In this document: positions 8,278-16,181 of the stretch, piece after piece | Layout of the letters: the number at the start of each line of letters is the position of its first letter | Numbering within the stretch: the first letter of the stretch is position 1 | Assembly (NCBI GenBank): GCA_020353215.1 | Contig: CP070692.1 | Location: 352,933-386,073 of the forward strand | DNA from: Deltaproteobacteria bacterium | GTDB taxonomy: Bacteria > Desulfobacterota > Syntrophobacteria > BM002 | DNA: 33,141 nt | Direction: 5' to 3' | The notes under the pieces: generated by a model | The model's database searches: none | What the model saw: only the letters and a program-made list of their open reading frames with translations | What the model was told of the DNA's origin: nothing | Made by a program: the position numbers and the translations under genes

Positions 8278-10088
8278 ATCCAGCGCTTATCTCATTTGGT
8301 ATTCAATCCGTTATTCGCTTAGGGCGTGTCACTAATGATGCTTTGGATCAATGGGCACGGGACGGCGAAGCGATTTTGCCAGAGATCAATGAGCCTAATT
8401 TCAACCGCGAAGTGTTCGTCAACGGTTTCTTCAACAAACCAGAGAACAACCCATTTGTGGTGGGCGACGCTGCACAATACGCGGAGTATTGGGACGACCC
8501 TGCTGTAAAACCGGACAAAACAGCTATCGACGCGCTTTTCACAGCGGCGATCAAGATCGGTGGGGAACAAGAGGTTGATGTCAATCGAGGGCTAGCGCCT
8601 GGAGGAGCCATCCTCATCAAGCAATGGGATCCAGCGCAAAGCCCGTTAAGCCCTTGGGCACGAATCATCCTAAGCGCAGGTGATATCGCACTGGAGTATG
8701 TTGCAGTAAATCCATCCATCCTTGACGGTGACGGTAATGGTCAAAAGCTCATTTCGGCGTATGCCAAAAATCTGAGTGACATCTTACCAGACGATGGCAG
8801 CTTCGGTGTTAAAGAAAACTTCGCGCAACGATTAACCGGTGCGTTCCTGCGCGCAGGACTAGAAACCATTAGCCAGAATCACGAATTGTTGGTCTCCGAG
8901 AAACACCTGCAAGAATTGATCTCGTCATCAGTGAAGCCATTGGTGCAGGCACTGCCAAATAGCATCACGGAACAGCTGAAGTGGGGGGAAATCGCTGATG
9001 CAATCATGGGTCCCGCGGCTAGCGCTGCATTGCAGACTGTTGCCCGACATCAGACGGCATTCCTCGGTGAAGACTTTGACCCTAACAGAGCACTGGGTGC
9101 TGTGACCCAAGCATTGTTCTTGGAAGCCGCCGGAAATGGCCTGAGGGATAAGTTGACCCCGGAAGGTTTGCTTGGTCTATACAGGGCAGCCCTGGGTGTC
9201 GCAGCGGAGCGGCCTCAGCTGTTTCTGGGTGACGGACAATGTCCTCAAGATGAGTTCGCCCGGGAATTATTTTCGAAGTTCGCTGACGTGCTGAGTGAAT
9301 CACCTCCGCCCTTTGATGGCGAAGTTGGTATCGCCCTAGCGAGTGCTGCATTAGGGGCAGTGGGAAATAACATTCATCGTTTCGTGGACGACAGCGATCC
9401 TTGGGAACAGACCGCCGCCGAGATGGTGAGTTTCCTCACCACAAAGTTCAAAAACGCTTTAGACACCAATGAGAATCTCGGAAGCGTATTTTCGAAGTCA
9501 CAATTGATCGAGTTAGGTCGCACTTTGCTTTCCCGTGTAGCCGAAACACCTGAGATGATCTTGGGTTCGGGTAACCAAGCCTGGGAGGGGGTGTTGACCG
9601 CGGTTGCCACCGCCATGAAGGAAGATACCAACCTTCTACTCACAGGAGACGACTGGCTTGAAATCGCCAAAGTTGCGGCTGAAGAAGCAGCAACCAATCC
9701 AGTTAGGCTGTTTAGATTAAACCCGGCCAATCCTGGGGATGTTCTGGCAGCGAAACTGATCAGCGTTATTCTAAAGTCAGCCGGGGCTATCATCGAGACA
9801 CCAGAGCTTCAAGGTAAAACGGTTCTTTTCGGCAAGACGCTGAGAGAAGCGATCATCATCGTGCTTCGCGCGACCTCAGGCAACTCACAGGCAGCACAAG
9901 AACACCTCGAAAAGATCGAGAAGTTGACCACAAACCTCAACGGGTTCGTCGCCACAAACCACCTCCAGTATGGCAACAAAGAATGGTTGCGCTTGTTCCG
10001 GATCTTGCTGAGCCCACTGCTTGAGGGGAAAGGTATTCCCGACCTTACTGCAGAAACCGCGAACGAACTTCTTCAAGGAGGCTCCTAA
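8274..10088 (+). CDS. Large helical-repeat protein of unknown function (second gene of operon)
   Basis: A 604-residue protein with no signal peptide or membrane segment. It appears to be mostly alpha-helical and internally repetitive. Units of the form 'LhxxhLxxhAexPxhhLg....l..hhxxhhxxl' recur at about 129-167, 188-224, 301-340, 413-450 and 495-532 (compare AALGVAAERPQLFLG with TLLSRVAETPEMILG). Such repeats usually build a solenoid scaffold. GGAGG precedes the ATG, which overlaps the previous stop by four bases; the stop overlaps the next ATG by one base. I know no family name for it. The tight coupling argues that it physically works with the membrane protein and lipoprotein on either side. 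Confidence 0.85.
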   Translation: MNPALISFGIQSVIRLGRVTNDALDQWARDGEAILPEINEPNFNREVFVNGFFNKPENNPFVVGDAAQYAEYWDDPAVKPDKTAIDALFTAAIKIGGEQEVDVNRGLAPGGAILIKQWDPAQSPLSPWARIILSAGDIALEYVAVNPSILDGDGNGQKLISAYAKNLSDILPDDGSFGVKENFAQRLTGAFLRAGLETISQNHELLVSEKHLQELISSSVKPLVQALPNSITEQLKWGEIADAIMGPAASAALQTVARHQTAFLGEDFDPNRALGAVTQALFLEAAGNGLRDKLTPEGLLGLYRAALGVAAERPQLFLGDGQCPQDEFARELFSKFADVLSESPPPFDGEVGIALASAALGAVGNNIHRFVDDSDPWEQTAAEMVSFLTTKFKNALDTNENLGSVFSKSQLIELGRTLLSRVAETPEMILGSGNQAWEGVLTAVATAMKEDTNLLLTGDDWLEIAKVAAEEAATNPVRLFRLNPANPGDVLAAKLISVILKSAGAIIETPELQGKTVLFGKTLREAIIIVLRATSGNSQAAQEHLEKIEKLTTNLNGFVATNHLQYGNKEWLRLFRILLSPLLEGKGIPDLTAETANELLQGGS

Positions 10089-10882
10089 TGAAAAAGCAGA
10101 TCTTACACCGTTTGGCAACTATCGTTCTGGTGCTCAGCCTCTCAGGATGCACTGCCTTTCGACTCCGTGACGCCAACGAGCAGCTAACAAGCTATTACTA
10201 TGCCAAACAGCAAGCTACGCAGAATAGCGATTATCTCATGCGGGAAAGCGTCAAATCGTCTCTTGGATCACTTGCCACCGATGCGGCAGAACAGGCAGAA
10301 AGAGAAAAAAACGTGCTCAACCAGATTGCTTTTTACCGAGTTGCAAGCACCGCGGCTTGGCAAGCTGGTAATCCTAATGTTGTCTCTCATGCCGAAGCTG
10401 GCAAGAAATTGTGCACTGATAGAAACTTTAACCGTGCGCCAAGGGACTGCGGCATGTTGCTTGTGATCCCATTTTTTGCGGGCGTCGACGAAACAACGGA
10501 CAGATTCAACGAGTTGCAGGCTGAAGTAACCGCAGCGCCGGCGGATGAAAGAGCATCCCACGCACAAGCTACAGAAAAGGTCTTCGCCGATTATAGAGCT
10601 GGTTTGACGTCGATTTTGACGCAACGTCTCAAACTTGCTAACAGTGCCGCGCACCCGGACCTTCTGGAAGCTGTTGACCAAAATACAGGCAAGCTCCTAT
10701 GCACCCTTATAGAGATTGATGCTGTCGGATTAATCGCCACAGCCAGAGGTGATGTAGCAAGAGCTGTATGCGAAGTGCATAAACTTAAAGTAAGCGCCTT
10801 CGATGCCGGGCTCAATCAATCTTCTGCAGACTGTCTGCCGGAAAGCAAGGATAAGCTCGTCAAGCCGCAAGGGTGCCCTTGA
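10088..10882 (+). CDS. Lipoprotein of unknown function (third gene of operon)
   Basis: A 264-residue protein with a classical lipoprotein signal: positive N-terminus, hydrophobic core and lipobox LSGC with Cys21 as the lipidated residue. Residues after Cys21 (Thr, Ala) do not give an inner-membrane retention signal, so outer-membrane anchoring is likely. The mature part looks helical, with alanine/glutamate-rich stretches (about 60-80 and 165-190) and several cysteines that could form disulfides in the periplasm. AAGGAGG lies before the ATG and the start overlaps the preceding stop (TAATG). I do not recognise a family. Together with the two genes before it, the set could span inner membrane, cytoplasm and outer membrane. 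Confidence 0.85.
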   Translation: MKKQILHRLATIVLVLSLSGCTAFRLRDANEQLTSYYYAKQQATQNSDYLMRESVKSSLGSLATDAAEQAEREKNVLNQIAFYRVASTAAWQAGNPNVVSHAEAGKKLCTDRNFNRAPRDCGMLLVIPFFAGVDETTDRFNELQAEVTAAPADERASHAQATEKVFADYRAGLTSILTQRLKLANSAAHPDLLEAVDQNTGKLLCTLIEIDAVGLIATARGDVARAVCEVHKLKVSAFDAGLNQSSADCLPESKDKLVKPQGCP

Positions 10883-10945
10883 AAGGAAAAGTTATCGTTC
10901 GAGACCGCTTTACGGCCAAAAAGAGCAATATAGGCAGACGCATTA

Positions 10946-11100
10946 ATGGCGAGAGATATTCGGCACTATATTCCAGGATATATCTGGTACCTAACTCATC
11001 GCTGCCAGTGAAAAAAAGGGACATCTGTGAAATATATACATTCCAGGCGGGATATTGGCCGATGGGAGGTCTGCAGCGTGAAGGCTGAGAAAGCTCTGCG
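10946..11100 (+). pseudogene. Remnant of a REP-associated (IS200-like) transposase
   Basis: Translation from ATG 10946 reads MARDIRHYIPGYIWYLTHRC, very similar to the N-terminus of REP-associated tyrosine transposases ('R.YIPG..W..THRC..R.FL'). It meets a TGA stop at 11009 after 21 codons. The following bases give weak similarity in another frame (KKRDIC) and then lose it. The HUH histidines and catalytic tyrosine are missing, so it is a dead fragment. It fits with the scattered extragenic palindromes in this window. Confidence 0.6.
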
Positions 11101-11106
11101 AGAGAA

Positions 11107-11592
11107 TCAAGCCGAGACGCCGAGGATTTCAAATGCACAGGCGACCGCTTCTTGAGCAGTATTCATGTATTGGACTCTCTCGAGATTGGGGATGGTTCGG
11201 AGGCCAATGACCGGCTTACCGATTTTCAAGGCGTGACCAATTTCGGAAAGAGTGCCAGAACCTCCGGCCACTGCGACAAGAGCGTCGGCAGTATGGGCGA
11301 TGATGACGTTGCGAGCGTGCCCCATATCCGTGGCTATTGGTATTCTGATGTAAGGATTGGCGTGGTGGATTGAGGGACCCGGGAGGATCCCTACCGTAAG
11401 CCCGCCCTCCCTGGCGGCGCCCTCGGCAGCCGCCTCCATGACGCCACCAAGGCCGCCGCAAACCAGAACAGCATCTCGCCTGGCAATTTCCTGACCGACC
11501 TCGAGGGCGATTTTGTGAATGGGGCCAGCGCACTGTCCGGAACCGATCACCCCTATTATCGGACGGCGTGGAGTCACGAGTCTTCCTTCCAA
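11107..11592 (-). CDS. LOG/TIGR00725-like Rossmann-fold protein
   Basis: A 161-residue protein of the 'lysine decarboxylase-like' (LOG) superfamily, short subgroup. It starts with a Rossmann-type IGVIGSGQC and carries the family motif [14 protein letters not shown] and the later [10 protein letters not shown], corresponding to the PGGxGTxxE motif. Relatives cleave nucleotide monophosphates (cytokinin-type phosphoribohydrolases), but the substrate of this subgroup is not established, so a precise activity should not be assigned. The ATG at 11592 lies inside the 3' end of pcm; a GTG at 11577 would also keep the whole domain. The overlap with pcm implies co-transcription. Confidence 0.85.
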   Translation of the reverse strand: MEGRLVTPRRPIIGVIGSGQCAGPIHKIALEVGQEIARRDAVLVCGGLGGVMEAAAEGAAREGGLTVGILPGPSIHHANPYIRIPIATDMGHARNVIIAHTADALVAVAGGSGTLSEIGHALKIGKPVIGLRTIPNLERVQYMNTAQEAVACAFEILGVSA

Positions 11593-12221
11593 CCGTGCTT
11601 GCCAAGCAGATTAACGAAACGGCACCCGCCAAGGTCCGTCTTCTTGAGACCTGTTTCTTCTCGAGCAATTCTAAGAAGTGATTGGGTATAGCGGTCACCC
11701 ACGGGGATGACCAGTCTGCCGCCCACGGGTAGTTGATCCACTAGGGGCTGGGGCACATCGGGAGATCCTGCAGTTACAATGATGCCCTCGAAAGGGGCCT
11801 CGTCCTTCCAACCGGAGGTGCCATCGCCCACTTTGAGAACCACGTTGAGATACCCTAGTTGGTCGAGGATTCGTCTTGCCTTTACCGACAATGAACGGAT
11901 ACGCTCAATGGAATAGATTTTTTCCGCCAACTCTGCTAGGATTGCTGTCTGATATCCAGAGCCAGTTCCGATCTCCAACACCTTCTCCCGCCCTTTGAGT
12001 TCCAGGGCTTCGGTCATCAGAGCAACCATGTAAGGCTGAGAGATGGTCTGTTTTTCACCGATGGGAAGTGGGTGATCACTGTAGGCCTGGTTAACGAGAG
12101 CTTCTTCCACAAAGCGATGGCGAGCCACATTGCGCATGGCCTCCAAGACCCGGGCATCATTGATGCCCCGGCTTACAAGCTGGCTTTCCACCATGCGATT
12201 ACGAGCGGCGGCAAACTCCAT
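11574..12221 (-). CDS. pcm: Protein-L-isoaspartate O-methyltransferase
   Basis: A 215-residue enzyme that uses S-adenosylmethionine to methylate isoaspartyl residues in aged proteins so that they can be repaired. The N-terminal [12 protein letters not shown], the [15 protein letters not shown] segment (55-69) and the SAM-binding motif [12 protein letters not shown] (81-92) are all typical of the family, and length is normal. ATG at 12221 is preceded by AAGGAGATG. It is cytoplasmic and overlaps the LOG-like gene downstream. The opposite-strand gene at 12278 is divergent, so the 56 bases between them must hold both starts. Confidence 0.95.
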   Translation of the reverse strand: MEFAAARNRMVESQLVSRGINDARVLEAMRNVARHRFVEEALVNQAYSDHPLPIGEKQTISQPYMVALMTEALELKGREKVLEIGTGSGYQTAILAELAEKIYSIERIRSLSVKARRILDQLGYLNVVLKVGDGTSGWKDEAPFEGIIVTAGSPDVPQPLVDQLPVGGRLVIPVGDRYTQSLLRIAREETGLKKTDLGGCRFVNLLGKHGWKEDS

Positions 12222-12277
12222 GCATCTCCTTTCAAAACAAGGCCGTCACCAAGACCATAGCTGAAAATAGATTAGCC

Positions 12278-12784
12278 GTGAATAACTTGTCAACGCAAAA
12301 CTCAGTGAAAACCAGTGACCACAATGGACTGCTGCGCGCTGTCGGTCGCTGCAGCAGATCTTTGAGTTTGCTTCTATGCAGTTTACTTATGTTGCTATCT
12401 TTTTGTACCCCCCTGTCCCACAGGGAAGAGAGTGTTCCAAACCGACCGGTGACCAAGGCTTTTAAAGCCAGACCTGACGTGCTCAGAAAAGCAGTTGAGA
12501 GGGCACTGGTCAACAAGAACTACGGCTTGGAGACCGAGAGGAGCACCTTTGAGCATGTTGAGACCGGATGGCTCCGGGACGGCCGGTATCGCAGTATAGT
12601 TAAGGGCGACATCAGACCAATCAACAGGGAGCGGACCGAGCTCACCCTGACCATAATCGTTGAGAAGAAGTCGCTGGGAAAGGAGGTCTGGAATCCCTGG
12701 GACGAGGTGGGGATAGACACGTACGATCAGTTGATGGGTGACGTGGAAATGGAGATCTACCGTGTCCTCTACGACGGTGACTAA
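12278..12784 (+). CDS. Small putative secreted/lipoprotein, function unknown
   Basis: A 168-residue protein. A hydrophobic segment (about 29-42, LSLLLCSLLMLLSF) ends in a cysteine (Cys43), followed by a polar mature part with alternating charged residues and a WNPWDE motif. The cysteine has phenylalanine at -1, which is a poor lipobox, so lipid attachment is uncertain. The GTG start at 12278 is weakly supported; later starts would destroy the signal sequence. I recognise no family with confidence. The 3' end overlaps the likely start of the nucleotidyltransferase gene by 23 bases, suggesting one transcript. Confidence 0.65.
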   Translation: MNNLSTQNSVKTSDHNGLLRAVGRCSRSLSLLLCSLLMLLSFCTPLSHREESVPNRPVTKAFKARPDVLRKAVERALVNKNYGLETERSTFEHVETGWLRDGRYRSIVKGDIRPINRERTELTLTIIVEKKSLGKEVWNPWDEVGIDTYDQLMGDVEMEIYRVLYDGD

Positions 12785-13613
12785 GGCCGTCATACCTGCT
12801 GCGGGTTTGGGAACCAGGGTACGAGGCGTAGCCGGCGACCTGCCCAAAGAGCTGTTGACCGTGGCAGCAAAACCTCTGATCGTCCACGCGATAGAGAGAT
12901 TGGCTGCCAGTGGCATTCGCAAGATCGCCGTGGTCATCAGTCCTCAAAAGGAGAATATCCGCCGCTTTCTTCTGGGTGAGCCCCCCGACTTCCTTGCTCC
13001 CCAGTTAGATACCCACCTAAAAGTACTTCTTAGGGCTTGCCAATTTACTTTCCTGATCCAGCCCAGGCCGGATGGCGTGGCTGATGCGGTCAGTCTTTGC
13101 CGGGAATTCGTCGATAATGATCCGTTCGCTCTCGTGATGCCGGACAACATCTTACTAGATGGACTTCCGGTTGAGGCGCAGTTGCTACCCTTTTTTTTCA
13201 AACATCCCCAGGATATGGTCGGAGCCATTCGAGTGGGTGCAGGCGAGGCTTCACGGTTCGGTAATGTGGGCGTTTTGGAGGCAGAATCACTGCCCGGCGA
13301 ATCTGAGAGACTATTCCGCGTTACCCGTAGTTCAGAAAAGAATGAAGGAACTTTGCAGGTGGAGACGGGCAAGACTGTACTTAAGAATTTTGGTGGAGGT
13401 ATTTACCTGCCACATTACTTCGACTACATCGAACAGTGGCGTCGCCAAGCTACGGGAGAAGTGGACGATGTTCCGGTTATACAGGCTATTGTCAGAGAAA
13501 AGGGCTTGCTGGCAGTAGTGCTTGAGGGTAATGGTTTTGACGTGGGCAATACCGCGGGCTACTGGGCTGCAAAGCTGCATAGCGAGAGCAAACACCCCCT
13601 CCGAGGAGGCTGA
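12762..13613 (+). CDS. GalU-like NDP-sugar pyrophosphorylase (nucleotidyltransferase)
   Basis: A ~283-residue nucleotidyltransferase of the UTP-glucose-1-phosphate uridylyltransferase type. The N-terminal motif AVIPAAGLGTR binds the nucleotide, the following DLPKELLTVAAKPLI matches the 'PKEMLPVVDKPLI' block of GalU, and ALVMPDNIL gives the metal-binding aspartate. GalU makes UDP-glucose for surface polysaccharides; the exact sugar here cannot be read. Start choice: GTG 12762 has GGAG seven bases upstream; GTG 12738 and GTG 12777 are in frame but lack good sites. It overlaps the preceding small secreted-protein gene. Length is close to the normal ~290 residues. Confidence 0.82.
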   Translation: MSSTTVTKAVIPAAGLGTRVRGVAGDLPKELLTVAAKPLIVHAIERLAASGIRKIAVVISPQKENIRRFLLGEPPDFLAPQLDTHLKVLLRACQFTFLIQPRPDGVADAVSLCREFVDNDPFALVMPDNILLDGLPVEAQLLPFFFKHPQDMVGAIRVGAGEASRFGNVGVLEAESLPGESERLFRVTRSSEKNEGTLQVETGKTVLKNFGGGIYLPHYFDYIEQWRRQATGEVDDVPVIQAIVREKGLLAVVLEGNGFDVGNTAGYWAAKLHSESKHPLRGG

Positions 13614-13660
13614 TGAAGGGGGCTGGCGCACCTTTTCTGCCCTCTATTCTTTCCCTCTCA

Positions 13661-13683
13661 CTAGTCCGCATATTTCACGAATT
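13661..13683 (-). repeat. Dispersed palindromic repeat, copy C
   Basis: On the minus strand it reads AATTCGTGAAATATGCGG followed by ACTAG, matching copies A and B apart from a few substitutions. It lies 75 bases past the stop of the orphan 676-residue gene, in the same orientation as copy B at that gene's other end. Confidence 0.55.
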
Positions 13684-13757
13684 ATCTGCTGCGACAAGCG
13701 GGTTCCCAGTTTCATGGTCTGGCCACGGGAATTCACGAAACATTCGGGCCAGCCCAC

Positions 13758-15788
13758 TTAGAGCAAATTCGCCAGTGAGGCGTACTCCTGCCAGAGCGCT
13801 TTCAGGTCAGCGAACGAATCCTTTGCCGTTGGTTCCTTTCCTTCCGAAAAGCCAAGCCGCTCCAAGGCGAGCTGGCGAAGGGTGTTGCGATAGAAAGCGC
13901 CAAAAGCGACCGGGCCGTCTGAAGTGATCAGAACAGGGGCGTGTCTTTCCGTCTGCATCAACGGGCCGGCCAGTGGGGCAACCTGGGTGCCAAAATAGAG
14001 GAATGGAAGGTTGTCCTTCCAGGAAGAGTCATACTCCAGCGGGGTAAGAAAACTCTCAGGTCTTTGGGACAGAAGCGTGTCAAGAGGGATCGGGTTATGG
14101 GCTCGATGCAGGGCTTGCAGGGCAAAAAGCTTAACCTTGGAGGCACGAGTGAGAATGGTTCGCAGAGGAGCCGCGGCAGTTTCACCCTCGTTGGCAAACA
14201 CTCCCAGGCCCAGGAACGGGTTTCGTTGCCGCCAGCGGTCCATTGCCAGCTTTAGGCTGGGCTGAGAGGCTTTGGCAGTGTCATCTATCAAGAGAAATAA
14301 CGGGGCATGGCCTACACTATCCGTCAGTTGCACAAAGAGGGAAAGGTACTCGAGATCATGATCCCGCTGGGAGGAAATGAAAAACTTGTCGACAATCGGT
14401 AGAATGAAATAAGAAAGTCGTCTAGTCCGGAGCCATTCTTCCCCGACAACAAGAAGACTCCAAAGTAGGCTGAGGAAAGAGTCATGTTTTTTTTTCTTGT
14501 CCTGGTACCAGGAAAGAACGTCTTGCAAACGATTGCGGCATACGGCTGGCGAATCAAAAGTAATACTCAGACCTTTACCTCGGTTTAGGCAGTGGTAGTC
14601 CTCATCATTCAGCAGTTCCCTTCCTTGGTTGAACAGAGATTTCCACTCATTCAGGGGAAGTTCATTCAGAATCAAGGCGACTCGCAAAGCCCAGAGACTT
14701 TTCAGCAGCCGTGGCCGAACCAGACGTCGACTCCAGAGACGGAACAGGTAATCGACGTGGACGTTTCGTCGATTGTCAGTGGGAAACTCCGGTGATTGGC
14801 ACGGATGAGATAGATTGCCGGCAAAGAGTTCTTGCGTGGAGCTGACATCTTTGGCAAACTTTGCAGCGCTCACTTCCGGGACCTGCTGGGGGAAGGCGGG
14901 AACTCCCCAAGCGGTGGCTGCCCCGAAGCTGGCGTTGTGGAGTGTAAGCACCACCCTTTTTGTTCGCTTGCTCACCTCCATGGCCAGCTTGGCCACTTCT
15001 GTGAGTTCGTTGGCCTGGTACGAGATCAGTCGTTCCAGATAGGCGATTTCTTCCGGTGTCCGTTCACCCCAAGAGAAAATTCGAAGCGCTGTTTCTGATC
15101 CCGCGCACACAGCTCGACGAAAAGAGGAACTCAAAACTGATGGTTGTCCAGCTCTGACAACCGCAAGCATTTCCCGCCATTTCCGCAGGACACCACTAGG
15201 AGAATACCGGTTGACCTTTTCAATCGCCTCATAGATCTGGCCAGGGGAAACACCGGGTGTTAAGAGAAGGCGACGTCTTAGTCCGGGTGTGAGAGAGTAG
15301 CGGAGACGGCGAGTGAGTTTGGATATGAGACTCGCACGGGCGGTTGGCTGCCACGGCGCCGAAGAGTCCATCGCCACCTCTTTCATTGACCGCGAGCGAC
15401 CCTTGAGCGCAACCTGTAGGACTGTGGCCATGAACTGGCAATTCTGAGGGGATTCTGAAGAGGAAACAAGTTCTGCAACTAACCGATACAGGGTGGGATC
15501 GTGGTACCAACCATGTGGCAACCAATAAGGAAGCCAGCGAAGAAGACGGCGAAAGTGAGACAGCTCATCTTCCACTGGAGGAGTGAAAAGCAAAACTCGA
15601 ACCGCTCGGCGCACCGTGCCCGATCCGTGTACAAGGCCCTGTCCCAAACGAGTTAGTTCATTGCGCCCGTCTGAATTGTTCTTCTCGAACAGACTCCGGG
15701 CGCAGTCAGCAAGCTGAGGTGAGTGTCGTTCCAGAGTCAGTAAAAAAGGACGGAGCGGTTCTGGATCGTTGAAACGCCATATGTCCAT
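13758..15788 (-). CDS. Orphan protein of unknown function, about 676 aa
   Basis: A long unbroken frame with no family I recognise. It has no signal peptide and no clear membrane segment; hydrophobic patches around SLLWSLLVVGEEW look like buried helices. It is rich in Arg, Leu and Ser, with many RR/KK pairs, a feature of some nucleic-acid-binding proteins, but no catalytic motif stands out. A reading frame could begin at 15848, but its first residues (MKYPGW) are encoded by a copy of a dispersed repeat, so I prefer ATG 15788 (MDIWRFNDPEP), which has GAAGGG upstream. It is alone on its strand, between copies of the same repeat at 13661 and 15831, suggesting acquisition by transfer. Confidence 0.7.
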   Translation of the reverse strand: MDIWRFNDPEPLRPFLLTLERHSPQLADCARSLFEKNNSDGRNELTRLGQGLVHGSGTVRRAVRVLLFTPPVEDELSHFRRLLRWLPYWLPHGWYHDPTLYRLVAELVSSSESPQNCQFMATVLQVALKGRSRSMKEVAMDSSAPWQPTARASLISKLTRRLRYSLTPGLRRRLLLTPGVSPGQIYEAIEKVNRYSPSGVLRKWREMLAVVRAGQPSVLSSSFRRAVCAGSETALRIFSWGERTPEEIAYLERLISYQANELTEVAKLAMEVSKRTKRVVLTLHNASFGAATAWGVPAFPQQVPEVSAAKFAKDVSSTQELFAGNLSHPCQSPEFPTDNRRNVHVDYLFRLWSRRLVRPRLLKSLWALRVALILNELPLNEWKSLFNQGRELLNDEDYHCLNRGKGLSITFDSPAVCRNRLQDVLSWYQDKKKKHDSFLSLLWSLLVVGEEWLRTRRLSYFILPIVDKFFISSQRDHDLEYLSLFVQLTDSVGHAPLFLLIDDTAKASQPSLKLAMDRWRQRNPFLGLGVFANEGETAAAPLRTILTRASKVKLFALQALHRAHNPIPLDTLLSQRPESFLTPLEYDSSWKDNLPFLYFGTQVAPLAGPLMQTERHAPVLITSDGPVAFGAFYRNTLRQLALERLGFSEGKEPTAKDSFADLKALWQEYASLANLL

Positions 15789-15830
15789 GGAGGACACCCT
15801 TCGATCACGAGCAAAAGTCTTGATACTGGA

Positions 15831-15853
15831 CCAGCCCGGATATTTCATGAATG
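15831..15853 (-). repeat. Dispersed palindromic repeat, copy B
   Basis: On the minus strand it reads CATTCATGAAATATCCGG followed by GCTGG, almost identical to copy A at 6259-6282. It overlaps a possible but unlikely upstream start of the orphan gene. Confidence 0.6.
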
Positions 15854-15911
15854 GCGTACTGCGACCACGGATATGGCCGTCCTTCCCCAGGGCAGGTCGG
15901 CAAGGTTAGGG

Positions 15912-15939
15912 TTTACATACTTGGAAGTTGCATTATATT
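15912..15939 (+). promoter_or_regulatory. Possible sigma-70 promoter for the HtrA gene
   Basis: TTTACA (15912-15917) and TATATT (15934-15939) are separated by 16 bases and point towards the HtrA gene, leaving a leader of about 235 bases. This is a pattern match only. Confidence 0.35.
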
Positions 15940-15966
15940 AGGAGCATCTCAGAAGAATAGCAAGAA

Positions 15967-16034
15967 TCCTAGCCCGGAAAGATGCTCACATTCGTGGTCG
16001 GAGCAGCCAATTCGTGAATTATACGCGGCATAGG
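15967..16034. repeat. Dispersed palindromic repeat, inverted pair D/E
   Basis: CCTAGCCCGGA (15967-15977) matches the reverse complement of the right end of copy A, and AATTCGTGAATTAT (about 16009-16022) followed by an altered GCGGCATAGG matches its left-to-right form. The two face each other across about 30 bases, as in a small MITE-like or REP doublet. Confidence 0.45.
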
Positions 16035-16181
16035 GAACTTTGGATTCATCCTGGTGTCTAAAGGCAGATAGTACAGAAAGATGGGAGCCAGGCGCTGCGG
16101 GCGCGCACCGGCACGCTCCGCGTGGGTAGAGCAAGGCTCGGGTGGGGAACGGCCACCTGGCTAACGCGGAAAGGAGTTGAC

